From Spirodela intermedia (Eukaryota > Streptophyta > Magnoliopsida > Alismatales > Araceae): DNA of 64,000 nucleotides. The notes below the pieces were generated by a model, which saw only the letters and a program-made list of their open reading frames with translations, did not search any database and was not told the DNA's origin. The stretch is taken from assembly GCA_902729315.2 (NCBI GenBank), contig LR746272.1:1674001-1738000 (forward strand), given 5' to 3'. A program made the position numbers and the translations under genes. Position 1 is the first letter of the stretch; every line of letters starts with the position of its first letter. Positions 40,290 to 52,624 of the stretch are shown piece by piece.

Positions 40290-41617
40290 TGCCAGTCCCC
40301 TTTGTCGCCGCCTCAAAGTATGCAAAGGAGATGGAGGAGAAGAACTGCAGGAGATTCAATGGCGGGGGAGAAGGAAGCAGAGAGCTCCTCTCTCAGAGAA
40401 ATGGGGGGAGGAAGAAGAAACAGAGAGGTGGCGGTGACAGTTAGAGCTGTAAATGCCGGCTTATAACAGTCGGCGAAAGGGAGGAGTGGAGCATCGGATT
40501 CGAAATACCCTCCAATGGGGACAAAACACGTGTCTAAGCGCGATACCCGAGAGGCCACTGACCGGTCACAGACCAATCGACGGGAGGATCTGGACGGTCG
40601 ATTCACGTGAAGGACGTTGCTTTTTTCTGCCTCTTCTCATTTATGCGCGGAATCCATGCGGCGGTTTGCGAATTATTAAAAGTGACCGTTGGGGGGTGTT
40701 GGCGGTGGCGGTGGCGGGGGGAGGAGAGAGAATTCGTCCGTTGCGGCGGCGTCCGTACGGTCACCGCGGGGAGGCGGCGGCGGGACCGATGGAGTTCGGG
40801 GCTACCGGACTGGCGGCGCCGCTGCCTCCGGCGGCCGGTGACATTTTTACGTGAGCCCTTTTTTTATGCACAATTAACGTATGACGTCGTTTTTGTCCTA
40901 ATCGCGAGCATACCCGCATAATAATAATATTTTTGACGGGGGAATAATGCAGGTGTAAGCCGAATCTGCAGGAGGCTCGATCCGATTGTCTGGAGTTCGG
41001 GTCGGGGGAACCGAATTATTGGCTAAACGGACGCGCGTGCGGGCACCATCGATAGTTGCCCAATCAGCGCAGGCGCGGTCGGTAAGCGCACCGCAAGTGA
41101 GCGTAGTCTGATAACGCAGGCGCAATTGCTGCCGTCGCTGCCTCGAGAAGGAAACTCGATGACGTCAACGTCGTGGGGAACGTATATGACATGGACGGCC
41201 CGCATAACCTACTCCGCAGGAACAGCTTATGCGGCGCGAAGAACGCAAGGAAAGACAGCCACGTGGTTGTCTTCCTTCCCGAACAGCCCGCTGGAACTCG
41301 AGGCGTTAAGCAGACGATGGGCGAGGAGGACGGCGGACGATGGGAGGAGAGCAGAACCGTACGCGTCGTCCATGGCGGTCACCCTCCACCGGGCCATCCC
41401 TCTTTCCTCGTTGCGGAAGTTCGGCTTCTGAACGGGAAGATGCGGAGAGCGTGACGTCTTCGGGCTCTGCTTCTTCTTCTTCGTCTTCTCTGTAGCTGAG
41501 CTTATCCGAGGTTCTTTCCCACCTCGGATCTGTCGAGACCTGTCGCCGGCGGCCATGGCGCTCTGCCCCGTGGTTGCTGCCTTTTGGAAGCCCTAATAGT
41601 CTGGTCCGTCAGGTAGA
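40290..41617. promoter_or_regulatory. Shared divergent promoter region of GH9 and STK11IP-like genes
   Basis: 1.3 kb between two start codons pointing away from each other. On the minus strand TTATAAG-type sequence at about 40466-40461 could be the GH9 TATA box. GC-rich sequence with several CACGTGT or CACGTG-like and TGACGTCA-like motifs (40528, 40883, 41159) is seen. No gene of its own. Confidence 0.45.
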
Positions 41618-44600
41618 ATGGTTATTGTGACGGGGGACCGGTACCTCGACTCTCTGGTGAGGTTCGTGGAGAGGAACGCGGAGCCGCTGCTCGAAGGGGC
41701 TCTGACCTTGAAGCTCAACCCCGTGGGGCTCCATTACGTCCAGTCTCGCCTCGAGGCCTTGGAGGAGCTCGAGAGGCTGCTCGCCGGTGCGCCCGTTGAC
41801 TACCTGCGCGCCTATGTCTCCGACCTCGGGGACCACCGGGCATTGGAGCAGCTCCGGAGGATCCTACGGCTGCTGACGTCGCTCAAGGTGATCTCGGTGC
41901 TGGCTCCGCCGGCGAGGGACCCGACGCCGCTCTCTCTTCTGCCATTTGGGCGGCTGAAGGTCCTGGAGCTCCGTGGTTGCGACCTCTCCTCATCAACCGC
42001 GAGAGGGCTGCTAGAGCTCAGGCACACGTTGGAGAAGCTTATTTGTCACAATTCCACGGTTTGCTTTTCTTTCCATAATTCCCCCCTCCCCCACCGCTCT
42101 CATTGTGTGCTTTCTGGTTTCTTTTTAATACCCTCCTATGATTACACAGTTTTTTATTCATACTCGAATATATAAGCAATTTCCAGATTTATCTTGTTCG
42201 TCATATTCCAATTCCTGAAGCTCTTTGTCCTTCCTTAGGTATAAGGGTCTTATTTTTTTGGGGATTTGAAATGTAGGTGCGTTTTTCTTCATTCGTATTG
42301 CTTTCTCTTGGTTTTAGCAATTAACTGTCTCAAGGAATTTGCAATTTACTGTAAGAAGGACAGATTTATTCATGCAGAAAGTGCATGTTCGAAACCCAGA
42401 CTGCTCTGCTTCTCATGAATGATAAAATTTATCATGTCGGCATGTTTTTTGTATCATTCTCCTCGACTTCGCCTTTTTTTCGTTGTATGTTCCCTCAAAG
42501 TTACAAAAAATTATTGTCCCCTTTCAAACGTAAGCCATGTAACTCTTGCAATCCTGTTTATATGATTTTCATTTTCTCCTCTTGCTTCATGGGTGGTTTA
42601 CAGGATGCTCTAAGGCATGTGTTTGCGAGTAGACTTGTGGACATAAGGGACTCCCCAACATGGAACCGATTGTCATTTGTTTCATGTGCTTGTAATGGAT
42701 TAGTCCTCATGGACGAGTCATTGCAGCTTCTTCCAGTTGTGGAAACCCTGGACCTGAGTCGGAATCACTTTGCAAAGGTAGATAACCTACGGAAGTGCAC
42801 CAAATTGTTTCACCTCGATCTTGGGTTCAACCACCTGAGGACAGTAGCGTCATTGAGTGAGGTAAGATCTTTCATGCAGCAGGTTTTTGTTGGAAGAACT
42901 ATGATCAGAACTGTGTTGTCACTAGAAGCCAGGATGCTTGCATATTTTTAAATTTGATTGTGTTTCTGTCTACTCGGATCAATTCATCCAGTCTGAAGAC
43001 AACTATTTTACTGGGGAGAATCCAAAAGATTGAAGTTCAACATTCTGAGTCTAAGAAATATGTTAGCATAACCTATGGTGTACTCTTTTGTGGCATAATT
43101 AGAATTATTTAGTCAAGGGTTAAAACTCGGAAACTCTTTATTTATTTACTCTTAATTTCTCATGTCTGATGATTTTTTTCTTCTCTTTCGTGTGCTAAAT
43201 AAACTTAATATCAGCTTATTCTCCTAGACTGATATCAGAATCATGACTTGTGATCCTCTTTTTTTTTTAGACGAAAGATAGATGTCTTTCAGTTATTGGT
43301 GTCCCTGAAAGAGTCCAAATTGAATAACTTCGAAAAACTAGAACAGTAACCTAAAAACATATGCCGAAAATGATTTCTTGTTTCGTTCATTTATGCCTTG
43401 CAGAAATTGATTTTAAATTCAGGGTTTGCATGCTGACGTGCAAAATTTGGGGACAACGCAGTGTGGGATGAAGCATTTGGTCAAGTTGCTGCAGAAAAAT
43501 TAGTGAATCATGAAAAAAAAAAGACAGCTGCCCGGGAATTCCATAGTGCATGAAATTCTATGTTGATCCTTTTGGAATTCTGTTATGTTAATTAAGGTTA
43601 TCCCTCTAGGTTAGAAATGTAATCACGAAATGCTCTGTACAATTGTCATCTATAGATATCAGTGGATGACAGCATGCTGTGTTGGGACTTGGCAACCCCA
43701 GACCATGCTCGCATACACGTCTGAATTGCAAGCGTGCAATATGCTGGCAAAATCATTTGTTCTCAGGCACCAAAGTTATTACCCAGATTTCCCTGTCTTT
43801 CAATCATTTTCGTTGAAGACTGAAGATTCAGGCTTTATGAGGAGGATTAATGAACATTCCGAATTACATGGGGGGGGAGGTCGTTGGGCGGGAGGGTGAG
43901 AAACTATGGCGAGTTTCGGAAATATGCGTTCATGTATGGTGGCCAGAAACCTTGATGATCTTAAATTATTTTTAAAAAATCCTACTTACAATCCACACCA
44001 CGAATTGTTTCTCCAATGGAATCCTCACCATGGAAAACATAGTGCTTCCTCATCAATAAGTGTGCTCCTTATTGTCTTGATCGTTGTCTTCACCATCATG
44101 CAGTAAAACTAAATGCTGAGTAGCTTGCATTTGGGCCAAATTGGTCTTATGCTGACTATTTCTGTCTAGAATTGACGGTAATCATCCATCTATAAAGTGA
44201 AATTTTATGGTAGACACAAGTGTGATGCATTGAAACTCTAGGTTGGATTAATGAGTCTTCCTTGGGCAAAAATAAAAGCCTCGAGTGCGAGATGTAGGTT
44301 AGAGCTTACAAAGTTAAAGGTCTTAGAGATGTAAACAAAGGAAAAGGTTAGCTGTAGGAACATCGCTACATCGCTTTTTTACTATATTTGGAATTGCATG
44401 AGTTCGCAATTTGAAAAATTTCGTGAAAAGTCTGGTTTTCTGCTGACCAACATTATGAAGGCGTCATTAAGCACGCACTTGATTCTCACAGTCTGAGTGA
44501 TTTTGGAATGCCAAACAATCATCTATTATTATGTTGAAAGATCATGCACTACATTTTTCGTGTGATTGTGAAGAAAGCTTTTTTTTCTCCTATTATGGTT

Positions 44601-47600
44601 AATGAGCTGTAAGTAAATTACAACCCCTTGTAATCTGTTTTTCTTCTCAGGTTCTTTGTCCAATCGTCAAACTGGTGTTGCGGAACAATGCCCTCACAAC
44701 ATTGCGTGGTATTGAAAATTTGAAATCTGTTGAAGGGCTAGATCTATCATATAATATACTTTCCAACTTTTCTGAGCTAGAGATCCTTGCTAGCCTTCCA
44801 TTGCTTCATAGTGTGTGGTTGGAGGGAAATCCAATTTGTTGTGCACGATGGTATCGTGCACATTATTTTAGCTTATTTTCCTGCCCTGAAAAAGTAAGTT
44901 AATCATGTTATTTTTTGTATGACTTATTTTTTATTTGTCTCGTGGCAAATAATGTCATATTGCACAATTTTTTCTATATTGAAAATTCTCTTTGAGAAAT
45001 TTCTCTTGATTACTTTCAAGAAAAAACTTTTGGTCATGTCCTACATCTGTGTTAGGTCAAGCTAGACGAGAAAGGAATCAGTAGAAGGGAATATTGGGAG
45101 AGACATGTTATTATTGCAGGCAGGCGTAAACGACCTGCTGGATATGGGTTTTATTTCCCTGCCAAAGAGAATGCTGGTGGCAGGGACAGAGTCAATGCAA
45201 AAAAAGTATGCCCTTTTCTGTGTCATGTTTCTATCAATCTGGTTCACTGAAATTGTGTGCTGCTTCTAAGATCTATATTGCCAATCCTGCAATTGTTCCA
45301 TAGTAAATTAATGCCAATGGTGTGTAGGTGGAAGTCTAACTTATTGAAATACATGTTTTCTTTTTAGAAAAAGGTTTCTCGTCTGGCATCCATTCGGGAT
45401 GAGAAGCAAATGAGATATTTTTGTGGAGAAGACGCTGACCAGGAGTCAGCATCTTGTGATACTGATAACCTGAAGGATGAAAATGTCATCATTGATGATG
45501 AATCAGAAATAAAAGGCCTGATGAATAGAGTAGAATTCATGAAGAAAGAGCAGGCTGTTCTTTGGTTGCGGGACTTTAGAGAGTGGATGGACCAGACAGT
45601 TGATGGTACAGCAAATCTTGGGAAGTTCAGTGATTCAAACATGTGTTTTGATATGGGGAGAGACACAAAACAAACAAAATGCGAGAAGCATCTTGGGAAA
45701 CGTCCACTGCATTTGATGGACATATTACAAACTTCAAAAGGTGAGGGTAGCATAACCATCTTAGAGACTGACGTTCCATCTACTGTGGGACAGAAACTAG
45801 TTGATTTTCATGAAAGAGATAGTTTGAAACAGTCAGTTGGGAGTAGAATTGGGTTTAGAACGGGTAAAACAGATCCAGGAAATGTTCAGTTGGAGGCTTG
45901 TTATGAAGAAGTTCCGGATTCTGTTTGTGTTGAGAAAAACAGTCCCTCTTTCACCAACTTAACCATCGAGGTAAATGAAGATACGGAAAGGCATAACAAC
46001 TTGGTCTCTTTAACTTCCATTGAGGAGATTATTTTTTCCCGTCAGTCTTCTCTTTGTCCAGTGTCACCTCCTCATTACCAAGAGGATATCCTACATCGTC
46101 GTCAAAACTTGGAGGAAGAATTTTTGCAACTATCTGCTGAAACGTTTTCTGTGACATCATCAGACAGTGATACGAGCTCCAGTGATGGTGATTCTTGGGA
46201 ATTCTGTGATTCATGTTTAGAACACAGCCAGTTATTCAACAAAGAATCCATGAAGAGGATCATCAGTGACAACGTATCAGATTTTCAGTTAAACGAGAAT
46301 TCTTCTGATGTAGTACAAGAAGGGGTCAGACTATCATACAATGCTCCTGTTGAAACAGATGCCAGCAGTCAGCGGCCTTTGATGTCAAATCATGGCAAAC
46401 CATTTCTTATACACGATTTGGACGACTCTTCAACTGCAGAGATTATTAATCAGGGTTTTGGGGACAGAAGAAAAGGCAAATGGAAGGCTAAGAGAATGGT
46501 AGCTGTGATCTCCCAAGGGAATTCTTTAGCAGCCAACAAAGACCCAGCACTCAAAAGGTTAGATGGTCTGGATGCCCATAGTTTTGATCTCCCCAGCAAC
46601 AATGAGAGTCATCTTGACAGATTACAAGATAGAGAACAAATGAAACTGATCCAGGATGCTGATATGAGGAATCCACTTCTGAATTGTTTCCAAAGGGCAT
46701 ATCTGAAAGCAAAACCGAGTTCTCTTCATGATCGTAAGGCACCAATAGAAAAATATTTTGTAATGAATCTGGCAGAATCTGGAGTTTCGGACTCTTGTCA
46801 AGAGTTTATATGTTGTGACTGGATATCAGAAGAAGAACCAAACTATCAGGAAAGGTGAGCTCTGTTTCATGAAATGGTTTTCGTCTGTCTTTTCTTTTTC
46901 ATCATCTGATCATGTGGTGTGAGGGTGCCACTTCATCCTAGGAATGATTCTGGAATATTCTGTTTGACCCTCCCCACTAATTTTCACAAATGCGTTAGTT
47001 CTTTCCTTTAAACAAAAACTGACCCATAGTTACTTGTTGTGTGAATATACATAAATAAAATTTATGACTCTTGTGGAATTCTGCTGCGTCGGCGTATGCC
47101 ATTTACTTGTCATAACGTTTGGTAGAATGAAGTCGTGACTTTTGTTTATCTTGGTAACATTTCCTTGTGGCTATGCTGAGATTTGCCCTTTTTTAAGAGA
47201 TATTCGTGTAATTCAATTAATAGTGCAGCCAACATTTGGTCATACTGCTCTCTAATAGAGCATGCACAATTAATTGTGGGGCATGAGGGAATTCATAAGA
47301 ATTTAAATTGGCTTGGAGGAGCTCAATGAGTTCTAAAACATTTCCTTGTTGAAGCTCAATGAGCTCAATGAGCTCATGATAAGACTGACTAGTTGGGGGA
47401 TTAAGGTTGAGTTTAGAGCTTGACCAGCTGAGTTTTATGCTAAAATTCTACCGGTTCCTTGAGTTTGCACATGTGGCTGTGAGAAGTGGCAAGGTTTATC
47501 TGACTGTTTGGTTGATTTTTTGAGAGTTTTCTTGGGCTTATTATAACCACTTCTTTCACTTATTTTCATTAAAATTCTGCTTGATACATCTTAGTGTTCT

Positions 47601-50600
47601 TTCTCGTTATTATTCAATTAAGGCAAGCCTGGTTTGATTGACGGCTCGTATTTGTTTGGTTAGAATTCTCATTGTCTTTTTTGTTGAAGGCTGGATACTT
47701 TTACTCTAATGCTTGACTGAACTGACTTGCAGAGGGCTTAGTTGTTAAACCAATCAATCACTTGTAATTTCTTATCTCAGAATTATTACAGGTATTCTCA
47801 TTTTTTTCAGGGAAGTAGTTGTACTTCTGAGCACTAAACAAAAGGTGTATGTACTACTCATTGATGAGACATGTGAAGGACCAGGTTTGGTTCACATATA
47901 TTGATGCTTGATGATGCTACCATTCTGTTTTATCAGGTTTTTCACGAAATATTTTGTTTATAATTTCTGTATCTAATGGCGTTTGGTTGCAGGATTGATT
48001 TCTAAGGTTCTTGGATGCTATAGACGAGAGGAAATTAAAGAAGTCGTGATTGGATTGGAATTACAAGCTTTGAGGTCTGTCCAGAAAATGAAATTTCTTT
48101 TGACCAGTTACTGTGAATTCACTTACATGGTCGTTTGTAATGTCATTTATTAGGGTTCGGATTGAAGGTGATGTGTCACACATTTTCTTAGCGAGAAGCG
48201 CGAAAAAGCTAGAAAGACTTCTCTATCTATTGCATGTTTGTGACACAAGTGGTCCGAACTCTGGATGTTCCATAAAAGGGTAAATGTCCTAGTTGTTGCT
48301 GCCTCCAAAGACTAACAATTTACTGAAATCATATACTCAAAATAGATTTTTTAATTTGTCAATTGTAGTTGAGTTTTTGACATATAAATGGCAGTTGGGA
48401 GCAGGTTCAGGTTGAACTATTTGACAAATATATATGTGGGGGTCTAAAACTGAGCATCTTCCTTTACGCAATGTTACTGTTCTATCATGATGGTTATGAA
48501 GGTACGCTTTAAATTGATGCATATCTTTATAGTTTTTAAGCAGATTACGCTTATCTCTTAATCTGTACTATTTGGATTGGCCATGGTGTCAGCAGATTCA
48601 TTCAAAATGACAACAAAAATATTGCCAACTTTTTTCACTTTAGTGCGTGTTACTTTGTCAATGGAAATGTTTCTGGTTAGCTTAGACAGTATGTAATTTC
48701 ATTGATGAACTTGTACAAGGTCTATTGCTTGGTTGGTTTTTATTTCATCATTGTATTTGAGTAATGACTGTTGCCCATTCACATAACATGTCCCAGTTGA
48801 TCCTTGTTTAGCAAATATTATCATCACCAATCCTAAAGGATGTAGTCCCTGTTGAGAGATCAGGTGGTGAATTGCCGTGAACTGTGCACCATTTTAGGGA
48901 TGTTGCAATTGTCTCTACTAAGCTTTATTTTTCATTTTTTAAAAAGTGGACACTACTGCATGATCATTAGAATAAAGAGGAAAAAATATGCAAGCATGGA
49001 AAATGTGAGTTTTTGAAAAGAAATCATGTTTATCAGTAGATCCTTACACCAGCAGGTTGTAGGATGAAAAAATAAGAAATTACTGCGAGCCCAACAACCC
49101 CAAAAAAGAATTAGAAGCTGAGTCTCTTTTCCCTCGAAGAGGACATCGATTCCTTCATGTTCAGATAGCCCAGAGTGAGATAAGTCACCAAATCTGTTAA
49201 TCTAGCTTCCTTTTCCAATTACGGTTCCAAATCAGCCGAAACCCAATTAAAGTTCTTGCATGGTCCCTCAGAATAACTAGCTTAAGGTTTATCAGCTTCC
49301 AAATCTCTTTGGAAAAGGGGTATCCAATGAACAAATGCTCCAAAACTTTCTTCATCCTCACTACAAGAACATCAAGTCGTAAGGATGGATCGTGCCCAAA
49401 AACGGAACCAAAGTATCTCAGCTAGGAGTCTCCCATTCGAAATCCTTATTAAAAACTTTACTTTTAAAGGGGATTGGATGGTGGTCCAAATCCAGGGAGC
49501 CATAGGATGTCTAAAGCCTCCATCACAGATGACACATTGAAAAAGCACCTTCTTTCTCCCATCTCCACCACTGCACGTCTACCAGCAAAGTCCACCCTAT
49601 CCCCTTTACATGTTGATTTCCCCATCTTTTCGTCAATGCTTGACACATCATTCAAGCACCCTTATTGGCTGCTGAATTCTATACAGTGCTCCAACAGATT
49701 CCTCTTTTCGTCCCTATTAATTGGGCCATGACGGCTGCAACGTAGACATCATGCCTCCCTACCTCTCTGAATGATGGAATCCCTGCCAAAAAAAGATTAG
49801 TATGGTCTACACTGCCTTCGTAAAGACAATGAAAATGTTTGAGAGAGGGTTTTGCTTGGGAACTCAATGGCCATGTGGTTGTATACTGATTTATTTTAAT
49901 GTCTTGTTGCGTTCTTGTTGTCATCCAATTCAAAAAATTGATTAGTTCTCTTTGGATTTTGAGCTGAATCATGTCGTTGGAAACTATAGATTCCATGGAA
50001 TAGATGCTTTTAATTTTCCATTATTGGTGATCTCCTTACAAGGTTCCTAATTTCGGGGGAAGAGTCAAAAAGCTATGATTGATCTTGAACCTAGAAGTTC
50101 AGTAGAGCGTAGATTTCAATAAATATTATGAACACCGTTATCAAAACCTCATCCACGAGAGCGGTGCATTTTCCCGATGAAGAAAATATTTCAACTTTTA
50201 TCTCTTTCATGGCTCAGATTTGGGTTATTTTATTTCTATCTTAATCTTTCCGTGACAAATTTGTGAGAAGAAAGTTTTATTGTATCGCAGGAGAGTCGTG
50301 GCTTTCCAGATCCCTTTTTCTGGTTGAAGGATATTTGCTTCTATGCATTGAGAACCTTGTGGAGTTTGGCAAATCCACAGACGATTTTGCTGCACCAACC
50401 TCATACTTTTCCCTTCATTCTTGTTTCCCCATTGAGAACATAACGGAGATGGTAATTATATTCCTATCTATCTTGTTTATTTTCTGTTCTAGTTGTAATG
50501 TAAAATTATGCAATTTTGTAGTGGTACCGCGATTTATTATCTTCTGCTTGGTCAGCTGAATAATGGATATTATGTCTAATATTTTCTGATTACGGTTATT

Positions 50601-51617
50601 TTGTGAATAAAGCAGAACACCAGATTGAGATTAGAAAATTTTAATTATTATATTACCCTTATTTTTTAAAAATTATAGAATACTTGTAAAAAAAATTCGT
50701 CTTTCATCTATCAAGGACTGCATTAATATCGTGTTATAAAGGAGTCAAAGGATCATTCTTGTCTTTGTGATAGCTTTAATTGAGTCAAGATCTCTTGCAA
50801 CACATGACTGGAGCCAAGATTAAGTCTCAGAGGAACAGAGGGAGAGAGAGGAAGAAGGGGGAGATGCACATAAACCCTACGATTTATGGATAGCGTATGT
50901 TTCTCACGGCTGTACACCACACAGAGTAGGGTTCTTTATTTCTTCCTCGAGGAGATGCAGAGGACCAACTACCCAAGCATAAAACATTGAATTCATGAGT
51001 TTAATATTGCAATAACCCATATATAATTCCAAATCACAGCTGGAATTTCTCCCTCATTCCGGATATGGATGCATTGGTATATTTACTTCGCTCAAAGTGG
51101 AATTTAATTTATCTCTGATGATATATCAGTATATTTCAATGTGTTTGGATATTTTTAGTTGTTTATCTTCACAATGTAATTTAAATATAAGTTTTTTTGT
51201 AGAAAAAAAAAATGTCCTGAGTAGATTTCTTTACGGTCTCTGTTCTAGCGACCAAGTTCTTACCTCCTGTAAAGGACCAAGTATCATCAGAACTTCTGCC
51301 ACGTAGCTTGTGGGCCCCACCTTGAGGACCTCTCCATGCATATCATGTCAGCTATGTTTCCCTACTGCCTCTGTTTCCTCCTCTATTCTTCTTGTACTCG
51401 GCTTCTTGAGAGGGAGGGAGGCGGGGAGCACCCGTGTGCCCAGTTTAGTATCGGTCACTGACGGTGAGCTGAGAACCAGCTAGACCAGCAAGGTGAGGAA
51501 GAACACTGAGGATCAACCGTGAAATGCAGAAGAGGAAACCACCTCAAGGGCAGAGAGCAATTTGACCCAGTTGGTTCCTTGATTTCCTGAAACCGTATTT
51601 CCCAGCCCCATCATCAT

Positions 51618-51661
<44 letters not shown>

Positions 51662-51971
51662 CCCATTTGGTAACACCTTGCTGATGATCTTGGTGTTCAT
51701 CGTCTCTGTCTGTTCAATCGCCTGGCTTTGTGATTTCTATTTTCAGGTGATTGAACCTAGGGAAACCAGATGCTTGACCCTGGCTGTGAAGAACAGCACC
51801 ATCAGAGAAGGAAAGCGAGGGCCCTTGTCTGCTGAGGAGTCCCTTCATCTTCCCCGGTGGCGGCTGAAGTGGTTCTCCGAGGAGGCATTGCTGAGCTTCG
51901 TGGCCCTTCTCAAGGCCCTTCACGCGGAGCTCTCCACGGCTCCTCTGCGTGTGATGTGTCGCACCTCTTGA
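41618..51971 (+). CDS. LRR protein of the STK11-interacting protein (LIP1) family
   Basis: Resembles animal serine/threonine kinase 11-interacting protein; the plant role is not established. Eleven exons: 41618-42058, 42604-42861, 44651-44893, 45056-45205, 45368-46854, 47811-47884, 47993-48074, 48154-48279, 48395-48501, 50291-50451, 51747-51971; 1117 residues, stop TGA. The N-terminal part carries leucine-rich repeats (LPFGRLKVLELRGCDL, VVETLDLSRNHFAKV, LFHLDLGFNHLRTV, VEGLDLSYNILSNF, LHSVWLEGNPICC). A basic stretch follows the repeats, then a long, polar, low-complexity exon with SSDSDTSSSDGDSWEF, and finally conserved C-terminal exons (WLSRSLFLVEGYLLLCIENL and LPRWRLKWFSEEALLSF). The first exon is GC-rich and later exons AT-rich. 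The last two introns are 1.8 and 1.3 kb, one holding a LINE remnant. Confidence 0.88.
49090..49960 (-). mobile_element. LINE-type retrotransposon remnant in an intron, antisense to the gene
   Basis: Read on the minus strand, about 49370-49120 encodes a broken match to the C-terminal zinc-binding region of plant L1 reverse transcriptases: EHLFIGYPFSKEIWKL, then LISLWAI.T.RNRCPLRG with stops. It lies in the 1.8-kb intron between exons ending 48501 and starting 50291. The outer limits are uncertain because the rest is too decayed to align by eye. Confidence 0.55.
50452..51746 (+). other. Last large intron of the STK11IP-like gene
   Basis: AT-rich first half and GC-richer second half; includes a (TA)17 run at 51620-51654. 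The segment 50850-50960 with TAAACCCTA and a GAGTAGGGTT phrase resembles part of an LTR but I could not confirm an element. Confidence 0.5.
51620..51654. repeat. (TA)17 microsatellite
   Basis: Pure TA array in the last intron of the STK11IP-like gene, about 90 bases before the acceptor. Confidence 0.95.
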
Positions 51972-52624
51972 AAGCTCCACCATCCTCTTCCTTTCCCCCA
52001 CTATTCGTTTGTTCATTCTTCTCTCCATCCCTTCTTCTCCCCTCTTCCCCCCATTATTTCACCTCCTTTGTACAAAAGAAGACGTATAAGAAGAAGAAGA
52101 AAGCTTGGCGGCGCCTCATTTTTTGGTTGACTTTGGGATGTACAGCTGCTGTACAGCGTGAGGGAATGAGATTCTTTGATCGATTGTTTCAATGGTTGTA
52201 CATGATTTCTGTCAACGGGGATCCATGAAACTTTCTGAAGAACGGCCCGGCGGCGCCGCCAACCCGCCGCCGTCGCCGTTCTTGCATTCCTTAATTGTCC
52301 AGCTTACTGATTAATCGGGTTGGTCAACGGGGCTATGAGAGCTGATCCATGTGAACGCGCGCACAAGAAAAGTGATCTTGATGGGGAAGGTCAACCCAAG
52401 ATTGTTCCGTTGAAAAGGAGGGGAACTCTGTGATGCTGCCTGTGGAGACAAAATTGGGCGTGGAATATAAATAAATCGCACCACCCTTCCTTCCCCCTTG
52501 CATTCTTCCATGCCACTACACTACTACCCAGCATCGTCTAGACCTTCCTATGGAAAGTTCTCCAACAAAATAGGGAGGGAGAAGACCCTAGAGAGAGAGA
52601 GAGAGAGAGAGAGGTCTCCCTTCT
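51972..52624. other. Convergent 3' region of STK11IP-like and GH17 genes
   Basis: Both 3' UTRs meet here. Contains an AAG-rich run (52085-52103) and a GA array at 52590-52612 just downstream of the GH17 stop. No gene. Confidence 0.6.

Noticed and set aside
42385-42402. GTTCGAAACCC, similar to a tRNA B box
   Set aside because: No A box or cloverleaf can be formed upstream; it lies in an intron of the STK11IP-like gene.
50850-50960. LTR-like fragment with TAAACCCTA and GTAGGGTT
   Set aside because: No second LTR, primer site or polypurine tract was found nearby.
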